A program made the translations under genes and the position numbers. A stretch of DNA of 14,528 bases from Zygnema cylindricum (taxonomy: Eukaryota > Streptophyta > Zygnematophyceae > Zygnematales > Zygnemataceae): NCBI GenBank assembly GCA_037447655.1, contig JBBHKE010000772.1, positions 1 to 14,528 on the forward strand, written 5' to 3'. This document shows positions 1 through 8,173 of the stretch, in pieces. The notes under the pieces are model-generated. The model made no database searches, was not told the origin of the DNA, and saw nothing but the letters and a program-made list of their open reading frames with translations. Within the stretch, counting starts at the first letter, position 1; every line of letters begins with the position of its first letter.

Positions 1-538
1 TAGCATAAACTTTTACGCCAAATTAACCAAAACCATAAAATAGCATTAATAGTCACTCTACCTGCTTACAAGGAACTTAGTTGGAGTTGAAACCGTGTAT
101 ATTAAAGTTTACAGTTATACGTTGGCGTGACATTTGATTCAGTTACGTTCATTTACTGAGTTAAAATGACTTTGCACATGCGAATGTGTTTGACGTTCAC
201 ATGGTCGACCAGGCGTTTGTTGGACGAATATGTGAGAACGTAATTTTTTACGACCCAGATTGAACCCCTTTTAAGACCGCACATTCTCATGCGTCCGCTG
301 CTATTAAACATAATGAATTGTACCTTTTTACTTAAAAATGTACTATTTTGTACGGTCTGACACGGTCCGTACACCACACTAATAAAAGGATGACGTACTT
401 CCGCTTTGTACGGTACTAAAAAATTAACCCTAAATAGAGTACAGAAAAAAAATAGAATGAACTACGCTAATGGAGAATAATAAAAAAAAAGGCGGGACGG
501 AATTAGTGTACACAACGCTAATAGCGATTGGCGGTGTA
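1..538. mobile_element. MITE-like element, diverged copy, left end unclear
   Basis: The right end reads CGCTAATAGCGATTGGCGGTG followed by TA at 537-538. This matches the right terminus of the better copy at 7682-8170, which has CGCTAATAGCGATTCACGGTG then TA. An internal block at about 332-395 (TAAAAATGTAC..TAGTAC-like, then CCGTACA and CACACTA) matches 7964-8025 of the other copy, at the same distance (about 205 bases) from the right end. The two copies have the same orientation. If the lengths are equal, the left terminus should fall near base 50, but no clear inverted end is visible there, so it is eroded or lies outside the window. No coding sequence is supported. Confidence 0.6.
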
Positions 539-913
539 CCTGGTTGGTCAATTTGAGGATATATTTAGTGTGGCCCTCAAAATCGCAGACGCTAATATGA
601 CAGATTGTCCTTTCGTAAGTTGTGTTATGGGCTTTTCATGTGATATTTTTAAATCACCTATTTTGATCAGCGACCGTCGGATCGTCCAAATCTGACGGTT
701 TAAATAAAAAGTCCCTTAAAACTCACAGAAATATTTTTTTTGTCCGATTTTTTTTCAAAATTTAGACATGTCGTTTAATTCTCTATCGATCGATGTGCAA
801 CTCAACCCTGTTCCTATTTTATTTCATTTTGCGCCAATACAATATGGGTCTTAAGGGCATATTGTATGTTTTGCGTACAATAGGCATATTGTATGGGAGT
901 ACGGTCACCTACT
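539..913. other. Non-coding spacer between MITE copy and hAT copy 1
   Basis: No gene is visible. It contains a small cluster of the motif GCATATTGTATG (near 859 and 886) together with its inverse ACAATATG near 839. It also contains a short GACCGTCGG..CTGACGGT imperfect inverted repeat at about 671-700. Function unknown. Confidence 0.5.
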
Positions 914-1084
914 TTTGAACTATGCTTCAAGCTAGGCGCCGCAAAATGTAACCAAAGAAAAATTACTACTTTATATAATAATATATTTAATTATTTAGAA
1001 GGTACAAAACTTCAATTTTTCAAACGAAAAGCTCACACTAATTTAGTCAAATGATTGATCTGATAAAAAAAAAATTGGAGACAG

Positions 1085-1480
1085 GAATACTTTACCAATC
1101 AGCCAGGAATACTTTCCAATCTGCAGGCAGCATTACATTGATGCTTATCCATTTCCAGCAAATAGTAGTATAGAAAGATTTCCAGCAAATAGTAGTATAG
1201 AAAGGTTACATTTTTAACTTTCTCTATGGATTCCTAGGGGATAGGAGGCAACATGGGAGGTGAGAAAGTTCGTTTCAGCTATAAATACTTACATATCATC
1301 CAGGAATACTTACCAATTTGCAGGCAAGAAGCATTATATTGATGTTTATCCATTTCCAGCAATTAGTATTACAGAAAAAGGTTACATTTTTAACTTTCTC
1401 CGTGGATTCCCAAGAGATACGAGACATTTTTAACTTTCTCCGTGGATTCTTAAGGGATACGAGATAGCATGGGAGGTGTA
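1085..1480. repeat. Nested tandem duplications in 5' leader of hAT copy 1
   Basis: A unit of about 200 bases beginning CAGGAATACTT and ending near CATGGGAGGTG occurs twice (about 1085-1262 and 1302-1480). Inside the first unit a perfect 27-bp tandem repeat lies at 1151-1177 and 1178-1204 (ATTTCCAGCAAATAGTAGTA...). Inside the second unit a 40-bp tandem repeat lies at 1384-1423 and 1424-1463, starting ACATTTTTAACTTTCTCCGT, with a few mismatches. Copy 2 has each sequence once, at 6104-6260, so the duplications arose after the two copies separated. Confidence 0.85.
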
Positions 1481-2755
1481 GACGAAGATAACACTCAACT
1501 ACTTCTAGATATGGAAAAAGTAGAAATGGAAAATTCATTAGAAATTGCTGATCAGTTTAGGGATGCGAGAAAGGTCCTCCCAAACGGGTAAATTCTTAAG
1601 TTTGGCATCACTTTAACGTCCTACATGATGGGAAGCATCCGAACAAGGCTTTTTGCAAACACAACTTTTTGAAATCATTGTTATATGTTTGTGGCGAGGA
1701 GGAAGTGGATGAGTCCTACTATTTTACTATCTCGCTTAAGGGTTCATCTTAGAGAGATATTTGAAAGTGATAGATTGAAAGAAATGGAAGAAAAGCCAAG
1801 AGCTTTGAAAGATTTTGTACAAAGAGAAACGACAACATCATTCGAAGACAAGTTCATTCGGTTGATCGTGTTGGACTACCAGCCACAAAGTCCAAAATTT
1901 TGAGAAATGGTGACGGGTTTGGCGCCGAAGGTCGTGATTCCAGATCGGCGTGGACTAATTTCTAGAATGGAAAAAATCGAAAAAAAGGTTTGTCTAAGTT
2001 TAGGGAAGCTTCTGGAAGGTGAAACTTTGAGCATTACTATAGACACATGGACAATCTTGTCAAATGGATCCTTCGGCTCACTTTATAAACTATGAATGGG
2101 AAAGTTTTGTTTAGGGTGCTCTCTTTTACGTGGTATCCATACAAAAGCGATTGATGAGAAGTGTAAAGAAATGTTGGGAGGATATGGTATCCATACAGAA
2201 GCGATTGATGAGAAGTTTAAAGAAATGTTGGGAAGATATGACATTTCTAAAAAATCAGTGGCAATTTGTGTCAGCGATACAGTTGATGGTATGAAAAAAG
2301 CAAGAAAATCCATGTCTTGTGATTAGCATGGTTACATAGACCATTTGTTGAAGCTAGTCACACAAAAATTCGTTAATGGTCGTAGTGTTGAATCACATTT
2401 GAGAAATGCAAGCAATCTCGTGGGATTCTTTAGAAACTCATGAAGGGCAACTAATATTCTCAAAAATGTTGTGAGTGAAACGAAGTGGAAAATTTAAATA
2501 GCGAAAATAGCCACTAGGTGGAGGTCGACCTACTTTATGTTTACTTCGATTTTGTATTTGAAAACTCCGTTACAAGCACTTATGACGACAATTGTGTCAT
2601 CGAATGCGAGGTTGAGTGAAGAGGCGCCGATGGTTATTGAAAGAGGTGTTATTTTATAAAACTTTTTATGGTTGCCCAACGTGTGTTGGAATGAGAAATC
2701 TGTGTAAATTTGAGTTGGGTGCCGGTTATTGTCCACTCACTACTCAAAAGATTAA
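1469..2755 (+). pseudogene. hAT transposase with BED-finger, decayed, N-terminal two thirds
   Basis: The reading starts at ATG 1469 (MGGVDEDNTQ), the same start as in copy 2. It runs to a premature TAA at 1589 caused by a one-base loss relative to copy 2. Other frames then carry VWHHFN (1618 on), a BED-finger remnant (1685-1903), LSITIDTWT (the first conserved hAT Asp region, ending about 2060), ICVSDTVDGMKKA, and a late ATRWRSTYFM motif near 2515-2540. Both finger histidines are lost (RLRVHL instead of HLRVHH), and the second finger cysteine is absent. A 54-bp in-frame tandem duplication repeats 18 codons at 2132-2239. The C-terminal dimerisation segment is missing. hAT transposases cut and paste DNA using an RNase H-like DDE fold; this copy cannot encode a working one. 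Confidence 0.8.
2132..2239 (+). repeat. 54-bp in-frame tandem duplication in transposase
   Basis: Units 2132-2185 and 2186-2239 differ at only three positions. Each reads GIH-T-(K/E)-AIDEK-(C/F)-KEMLG-(G/R)-Y. Copy 2 has the corresponding segment once (HTEAIGEKFKLILGEYDIS). The high identity shows that it is recent relative to the split of the two hAT copies. Confidence 0.9.
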
Positions 2756-3407
2756 AAAAAATTAGCTTTTTAATCGAATTAATCGCATAATTTGTAGTGT
2801 TGGATAATAACAAATAATGGATAATTATACGATTAATTCCACATTTCTCACATTCAAACACGAGATTATCCCCTAATCTCAAAATCACAAATTTCCTACT
2901 TTCCTAATTTCCCAATTTCCGAAATCCAAATCCGAATTTTCCATTGATTCTCACACTAACAACATAAAATTTCCAAATCCAATTGTCAATTGAAAAAATT
3001 TCAAACTCTTTATGGTTTCAAACTCCAACATGAATAAAATATATTATTTTCTCCACATTTCTCACGTTCAAACACGTAATTATCCCATAATCTCATAATT
3101 CACAAATTTTCTACTTGCCTAATTGCCCAATATCCGAAATCCAAATGTAAATTACATGATGTTTCTCAAACTAATAAACTGCAATTCAAGCTCTCATAAC
3201 CGTGCACCCTACAAATCTTCCATAAAAAACAAGATTTTGCAAAACTATATTTTGTTGGATAAATTATTCCCTCAATATCCAATATCTTTTCCCGTTTCTT
3301 TCCGACGTTTTTTGGCAACAACTTTATTGTTCTTGTTGTCGTTAATGTTTACCTTATTTTGAGTTTTTTTTATCATCATGAATATTAATGAAAAATTCCC
3401 TTGCTTT
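2756..3407. repeat. AT-rich junction between hAT copies with a 214-bp-period direct repeat
   Basis: A block of about 120 bases starting CCACATTTCTCAC at 2839 recurs at 3053 with roughly 85 percent identity. Both copies contain ATTATCCC, CACAAATTT, CTAATT.CCCAAT and CCGAAATCCAAAT. The period is 214 bases. No gene is supported. The segment lies between the truncated 3' edge of hAT copy 1 and the transposase stop of copy 2. It may include the copy-2 3' untranslated end, but no terminal inverted repeat was identified. Confidence 0.7.
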
Positions 3408-4343
3408 TTATGAGCCTTTCAAGAAAACAATTCTTTGAAACGATTCCAAAGTCTACCGATTTCGTTTAACCGTGTTCATTTGACCAACAATGGAAAAAAC
3501 TTGCTCGGAAAGAGCCGAAGTGGTGGTATATCTATAATTATTCGAGCTAAAAAGTTTAATGTCGGAAACAAATTTTTCTTTTCGGCCCACCACTTCAATG
3601 GGTTTGCTCGTGTGTGTTGTGAATGTTCTTCAACACTACTTTCTTTGTATAGTTGAACTTCGTGGAGCAAATGCTCCTTAAACTCATCTCTAGTAAGATC
3701 TAAAGCTGAAGGTTTTTGAACGGTTTCCAATGTCGAAGACATAGAAATGGGATGCTATTTTTGTGATGCATTAAAGATGTCATCATCATCAACTTTATTA
3801 ACACCTTTCTCATTTTAATTGTTTCCAATTTCTATTGACAATTCTTCACTACCACCTTCCGAATGTCCAAACAATTTTGCATTCATGTCAAATTTTACCA
3901 ACATGTTCACAATTTTTTGCAATACCCTATCTACCTCTAAAAGTGTTAAAAATCTTAAGTTTTTTGTCCAAAGATCCAATACACAAGCAATAAGCATCTT
4001 CTTCGGTAGAGTTGTCAACTCTAATGTGCCGAATCAAGTCTCAAAATCGGTTATCATCATCTCCACGATATGGTTCATTGCCAAATCATCACATTCTCTA
4101 TTTAATGTGTTATCCACTATTTTTTGAGTCCTTTGAGTAGTGAGTGGACAATTACCGCACCCAACTCAAAGTTACATAGTTTTCTCCTTCCAACACACGT
4201 TGGGCAACCATAAAAAGTTTTAGAAAATAACACCTCTTTCAAAAACCATCCATGTCTTTTCACTCAACCTCGCATTCGGTGGCACAATTGTCGCCATAAG
4301 TGCTTGTAACGGAGCTTTCAAATACAAAATCAAAGTAAGCATG

Positions 4344-4348
4344 GAGTA
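4344..4348. repeat. Target site duplication, left (GAGTA)
   Basis: Five bases GAGTA directly precede TG of the LTR and recur at 5013-5017 directly after its CA. The homologous site in hAT copy 1, near 2531-2536 and read in reverse complement, has a single copy of the corresponding sequence (AAAGTAGGTCG), which supports insertion at one target. Confidence 0.9.
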
Positions 4349-5012
4349 TGTAGGATCTTGAGCAAAAGAAATTCACTCAAAATAATTCGCAAAACATAAA
4401 TCATTACACAACGGAAGCTCATAAAAGACAAGAGGAATATTCAGCCAAAAAGATTTATAAGTGTTCTTGGCCGAAGCCTCTTTACATCATCTCTCTTCTC
4501 TCTTCTCTCTCTTCTCTATCCCTCTTTAAATAATCTCTTACTCCAATATCAAATCCTCTATGATTCAATCATGTAAGATAGAATTAATTAATTCGATACT
4601 CTGCACATGTACACTGCTGCCTATATATACTCGCTACTCTGCACTAAGAGACAACAAGATAAGACAAGCAGAACTTAGCGTAGCGACGAAGTCTGTCCCT
4701 AGCTGACTGTGCACTCTTCAATGAAAGTTCCACGAAGGAAGGCGCACACGCTTCTTCCTTCGAAACGACAAACTCCAAACGTTGACTTAAACACGTGTCG
4801 CTTCACGAACACACCTGCACGCAAATTGAAACACCTGCGCACGAAACAAACAAGTGACGCGAAACGAAATAGTATGTTTCGTTTTCGGACATCAAAAGTA
4901 CCGTCGCGAAACGACGTCGTACTTTTGTATGATGACGCGACAGTTCGCGTCAAACAAATACAAGTTGGTATGACGCTTCGCGAAATGTCGCGAAAACGAC
5001 AATATCCCAACA
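4349..5012 (-). mobile_element. Solo LTR of an LTR retrotransposon, probably Copia type
   Basis: The insertion is exactly 664 bases. On the plus strand it begins TGTAGGATCTTG and ends AATATCCCAACA, so it has TG..CA termini on either strand. A perfect 5-bp duplication GAGTA flanks it at 4344-4348 and 5013-5017, and the hAT sequence is continuous across the site when compared with copy 1. The minus orientation (TGTTGGGATATTG...GATCCTACA) is preferred because many plant Copia LTRs begin this way. It then has a long U3 rich in CGAAACGA and TCGCGA motifs, a TATATATAGGC box at about 4630-4620, and a GAGAAGAGAG purine tract downstream. No internal retrotransposon coding region is present, so this is a solo LTR left by recombination between two LTRs. 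Open frames on both strands at 4699-5050 are chance. Confidence 0.9.
4619..4631 (-). promoter_or_regulatory. TATA box of the LTR
   Basis: TATATATAGGC on the minus strand lies about 380 bases from the LTR 5' end, a normal position for the U3/R boundary. The core is nearly palindromic, so a plus-strand reading cannot be excluded. The upstream U3 is unusually CpG-rich for this window. Confidence 0.5.
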
Positions 5013-5017
5013 GAGTA
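5013..5017. repeat. Target site duplication, right (GAGTA)
   Basis: This is the second copy of the five-base duplication. It is followed by GGTCGATCACTACCTCGTGGCGACAT, where the hAT copy 2 sequence resumes. Confidence 0.9.
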
Positions 5018-5205
5018 GGTCGATCACTACCTCGTGGCGACATCCGGTAGTTAAAATTTCCACTTCATTTCACTCGCATCATTTTTGAGAATATTAGTTG
5101 CTCTCAGTGAGTTTCTATAGAATCCCACAAGATTGCTTGCACTTTTCAAATGTGATGCAACACAAAAACCATTAAAGAATTTTCCTGTAACTAGCTCTAA
5201 CAAAT

Positions 5206-5327
5206 GGTCCATGCAACCATGCTAATCACAAGACATGGATTTTCTTGCTCTCTTCGTAGCACTAATGGTCCGTACAACTATAGTAATCAGAAGATATGGA
5301 TTTTTCTGCTTTTTTCTTAGCAGCTAT
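5206..5327 (-). repeat. 61-bp tandem duplication in hAT copy 2
   Basis: On the minus strand a unit beginning GCTA(A/C)GAA(A/G)A and ending GGACCATT(A/T)GT occurs twice in succession, diverged at roughly ten to fifteen positions. Copy 1 has the unit once (near 2290-2350). The second unit is closer to copy 1 (AAAATCCATGTCTTGTGATT), so the first is the derived one or has decayed faster. Confidence 0.7.
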
Positions 5328-6479
5328 TCTATCAGTGACACAAACTGCCACTAATTTTTCAGAAATATCATATTCTCCCAAGATTAATTTAAACTTCTCA
5401 CCAATTGCTTCTGTATGGCTACCACCAAAAAGCGGGTACCCTAAACAAACATTTTGATGATCCCATTCAGAGTTTATGAAGTGAGACGTCATAGAACAGA
5501 AGGATAAATTTGACAAGGATGTCCATGTGTCCATAGTAATGCTCAAAGTTTCACCGTCCAGTAGCTTCCCTAAACTTACATAGACTTTTCATTTCGATTT
5601 CCTCCATTCTGGAAATAAGTCCACGTCGATCTGGAATCACCACCTTCGGCGCCAAGCCCATCACCATTTCTCGAAATTTTAGACTCTCCACGACACTTAC
5701 TGGCTGGTAGGTGAGCCGACACGATCAACCGAATGAGCTTGTCTTTGAATGATGTTGCCTCTCCTTTTTGTACGAAATCCTCCAAAGCTCCTAGCTTTTT
5801 TTCTATTTCTTTGAATCTATCACCTTCACATAACTTTCTATGATGAACCCTTAAGTGAGATAGTAAATTAGTAGGGCTCATCGACTTCCCCCTCGCCACT
5901 GAAATATAATAATGATTGCAAATAGCCTTGTTTGGATGCTTCCCTTCATGTAGAAAGTTAAAGTGATGCCAAACTTTATAATTTACCCGTTTGGGAATGA
6001 CCTTTCTCACATCCCTAAACTGATCTCCAATTTCTAGTTAATTTTCCATGTTTGCTATTTCAATATCTTTAAGTAATTCCGTGTTATTTTCCTCTACACC
6101 TCCCATGCTGCTTGCTGCCTCCTTTCCTTTGGGAATCCATGAAGAAAGTTAAAAATGTAACCTTTCTATAATACTTATTGTTGGAAATGGATAAGCATCA
6201 ATGTAATGCTCTTGCCTGATTGGTAAGTATTCTTTACTGATTGGTACGTATACCTGTCCGCAATTTTTTTTTTTACATCCTCATTTGACTAAATTAGTGT
6301 GAGCTTTTCGTTGAAAAATTGAAGTTCTTTACGTACAAAATAAGTAATTTTATGGAGTAGTAATTTTTCTGCGGTATTTTGCGGCATCTAGCTTGAAGTA
6401 ATAGAACAAAATTCACGTCGTACGTGGCGTATCAGACAATTTTTTGTGTTCGATAAAATAACAAATTATATAAAGTATC

Positions 6480-6625
6480 AAATTTTATAAGTACTATAAT
6501 TCGCGAAATATATCCCGATACTTTATGTTGGTCCCAGTACGATATATCAAAGAGTTTGACCGATCAATAATCGATATATCGTATATCTAGATTATCGCGA
6601 TATGATTTTACCTGATATCTAACAC
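6480..6625. repeat. Cluster of TATATCG/CGATA motifs, left
   Basis: The segment contains CCCGATAC, ACGATATATCA, ATCGATATATCGTATATC, TATCGCGATATG and CTGATATC. Similar dense motifs recur at 7500-7675 on the far side of the ACTAGT minisatellite. Such subterminal iterations of TATCGATA are common near the ends of some hAT-type elements, where they may bind transposase. No coding potential. Confidence 0.5.
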
Positions 6626-6854
6626 TAATAATTTGGACATATTGGATTTTGAAACCCCTGCGAGTTTGAAAATTTTTCATTTAGGGAATTAGATTTGTCA
6701 TTTGGGAAAGTAAATTGGTAATATTAATGTGGAAATATGGTTACTTGTGGCTGTATATTGATTTCAAAAGTCTGTCAGAATTATATTGCATTAAATAGAA
6801 GGGTAAAAAATGTGAATTTTTATTTTTATTGTTGTTACAATTTGTGGTGTAGTT

Positions 6855-7372
6855 TGGAGTAGCACTAGTACTAGCAGCAGCAGCACTAAGACTAGCAGCA
6901 GCAACAGTACTAGTACAAGCAGCAGCAGCAACACTAGTAGTAGTAGCTGCATCAACACTAGTACTAGCAGCAGTAGCAGCACTAGTACTTGCTGCAGGAG
7001 CAGCACTAGTACTAGCAACAGCAGTACTAGCACAAGCAACAGTAGTAGCAGTAGCAGCATCACTACAACTAGAAACAGTAGCAGCAACACTACAATTAGA
7101 AACAGCAGCAGCACTGCACTAGTACTAGAAACAGCAGCAGCACTAGTACTAGCACCAGCAGCAGTACTAGTACTAGCAGCAGCAGCAGCACTAGTACTAG
7201 CAGCACTGGTATTATTATCAGCAGTAGTAGCAGCAACAGCAACACGTATTAGAAACAGTAGCAGCGCTGCACTAGTATTAGAAACAGCAACAGCACTAGT
7301 ACTCGTAGCAGCAGCAGTACTAGTACTAGTACTAGCGCAGCAGCACTAGTACTAGCAGCAGCAGCGGTAACA
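6855..7372. repeat. ACTAGT/AGCAGC degenerate minisatellite
   Basis: About 500 bases are built almost entirely of the units ACTAGTACTAGC and AGCAGCAGC, with AACAGTAGC variants. ACTAGT is a palindrome, so the array can fold locally. On the minus strand it gives a leucine/valine-only open frame from 7114, and on the plus strand a serine/threonine-rich one. Both are by-products of the trinucleotide repeat and not genes. Confidence 0.9.
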
Positions 7373-7499
7373 CTTTTAGCATATTTCAGAAATCACATTT
7401 TTCAAGCATAATGTGAGAGAAAAATACAGAAATAAATCTAAAAACGAAATAATAAAATCTGGAGCGTGTACGAGGACACAAACATCTACGAATAGTTAT

Positions 7500-7681
7500 A
7501 AAAACCAAGAAAGAAAACTGCGATATATCGCGATATATTATATCGTCATATCAACTCGATGTATCGGCAAAGCATAGCGATATGTAGCTTCTCGATATAT
7601 CGAAGCGATACATCAATTATCGCGTTCCTAATATTTGTTACATATCGAATATCGGCAAGTGGTCCTCGATACCCAACTCTA
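7500..7681. repeat. Cluster of TATATCG motifs, right, ending in a hAT-like terminus
   Basis: It contains ATATATCGCGATATATTATATCGTCATATC, GATGTATCGG, TAGCGATATG, TCTCGATATATCG and others. Read on the minus strand from 7681 it begins TAGAGTTGGGTATCGAGGACC. This resembles hAT terminal sequences (Y-A-G-R-G followed by a GGTATCGA run). If it is a terminus, the MITE starts at the very next base. The partner terminus was not found. Confidence 0.4.
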
Positions 7682-7704
7682 CACCGTGAATCGCTATTAG
7701 CGTA
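7679..7704 (+). repeat. MITE left terminal inverted repeat
   Basis: This 26-base sequence pairs perfectly with 8148-8173. It contains the internal palindrome CGCTATTAGCG. Confidence 0.9.
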
Positions 7705-8170
7705 ATAAAAAATATAGCGTAATGAAACAATTAGCGTACTTTATGGTAAATTGTGTTTTTTCGGGTACACCATGATACTAATTTATCATGTACTCTAATT
7801 TGTAAACTGCTTTGTAAAAAATTTCGGCACGTAATATATCCACACTAAAACATGTAGATGTACGAAATTGTTCAAATCGTACGCCGTCGCGTTTTTTTTA
7901 CATCTGCGTATGCCGGAAAATATTTACGCAATTATATATTATTATATTTTCTGTACTTTTAAATCTAAAAATGTACGAAATAGTACAGATCTGACAGTCC
8001 GTACATCACACTATTTAAAAGGACACTAAATTACAGTTATGAACCGCATTGAGCGGGGTACCTCAAATAACGTGCAAAAACATTTAGCGTACTTTATTCT
8101 ATTTGAGAATTTGCCCCAAAAAAAGGGGTACCCCAATTAGCGTCATGTACGCTAATAGCGATTCACGGTG
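7682..8170. mobile_element. MITE with perfect 26-bp terminal inverted repeats
   Basis: CTACACCGTGAATCGCTATTAGCGTA (7679-7704) is the exact reverse complement of 8148-8173. If TA is the target duplication (7680-7681 and 8171-8172), the element is 489 bases with CACCGTG..CACGGTG ends, as expected for a Tc1/mariner-like non-autonomous element. Each end carries the 11-base palindrome CGCTATTAGCG. The subterminal regions repeat TTAGCGTA (near 7698, 7729, 8088, 8138) and TTAGCGTACTTTAT twice. No transposase is encoded. A diverged copy in the same orientation ends at 536. Confidence 0.85.
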
Positions 8171-8173
8171 TAG
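8148..8173 (-). repeat. MITE right terminal inverted repeat
   Basis: TACGCTAATAGCGATTCACGGTGTAG is the perfect reverse complement of the left end. Confidence 0.9.

Larger units (their letters stand above)
914..2755 (+). mobile_element. hAT-type DNA transposon, copy 1, 3'-truncated
   Basis: This block is the inverted counterpart of 4130-6410, apart from the LTR nested in that copy. Homology begins near 914 (TTTTGAACTATGCTTCAAGCT against the reverse complement of about 6390-6410). It continues through the 5' leader and the transposase and stops abruptly after CACTACTCAAA near 2755, before the region coding the hAT C-terminal dimerisation domain. The 5' leader carries several nested tandem duplications that the other copy lacks. 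Terminal inverted repeats and an 8-bp target duplication, expected for hAT elements, could not be located. Confidence 0.75.
3408..6106 (-). pseudogene. BED-finger hAT transposase, decayed, interrupted by LTR
   Basis: The start is ATG at 6106-6104 (MGGVEENNTE), with an in-frame TAA at 6040-6038. The BED finger follows (about 5975-5830): VWHHFNF, then AICNHYY with only the first cysteine, then NLLSHLRVHH with both histidines. The segment at 5546-5262 reads MSITMDTWTSLSN, SHFINSEW, HTEAI and VAVCVTD, the start of the hAT catalytic core. The LTR interrupts after this. The 3' part continues at 4348 down: IACVLDLWTKNLRFLTLLEV (within 4018-3815), then ANPLKWWAEKKNLFPTL and FLARIIIDIP (3742-3500). 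After a frameshift come TSALSEQVFSIVGQMNTVKR, a stop codon, and TLESFQRIVFLKGS. The last blocks are the characteristic hAT dimerisation domain. Several frameshifts and stops make it non-functional. A 61-bp tandem duplication sits at about 5206-5327. Confidence 0.85.
3408..6410 (-). mobile_element. hAT-type DNA transposon, copy 2, nearly full coding length, split by an LTR
   Basis: It mirrors 914-2755 and extends further, through the hAT C-terminal domain to a stop at 3410-3408. The segment 4349-5012 is a foreign LTR insertion; the hAT sequence resumes exactly on either side of a 5-bp duplication. The 5' leader (6107-6410) matches copy 1, including CACACTAATTTAGTCAAA. Element termini are not defined. 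The TATCG-rich sequence out to 7681 might be its 5' terminal region, but copy 1 shows no such sequence, so this is only a possibility. Confidence 0.75.

Noticed and set aside
153-377. 74-codon minus-strand frame
   Set aside because: It falls inside the MITE copy, which has no coding capacity in its sister copy.
3123-3362. 79-codon plus-strand frame
   Set aside because: It covers the 214-bp-period repeat and AT-rich sequence; composition is not protein-like and no motif is present.
4699-5050. Overlapping open frames of about 114 codons on both strands
   Set aside because: They lie wholly in the LTR U3; mirrored openness comes from CpG-rich motifs, and neither resembles a known protein.
6791-7114. 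107-codon minus-strand frame of leucine and valine
   Set aside because: It is the translation of the ACTAGT/AGCAGC trinucleotide array; no protein-like content outside the repeat.
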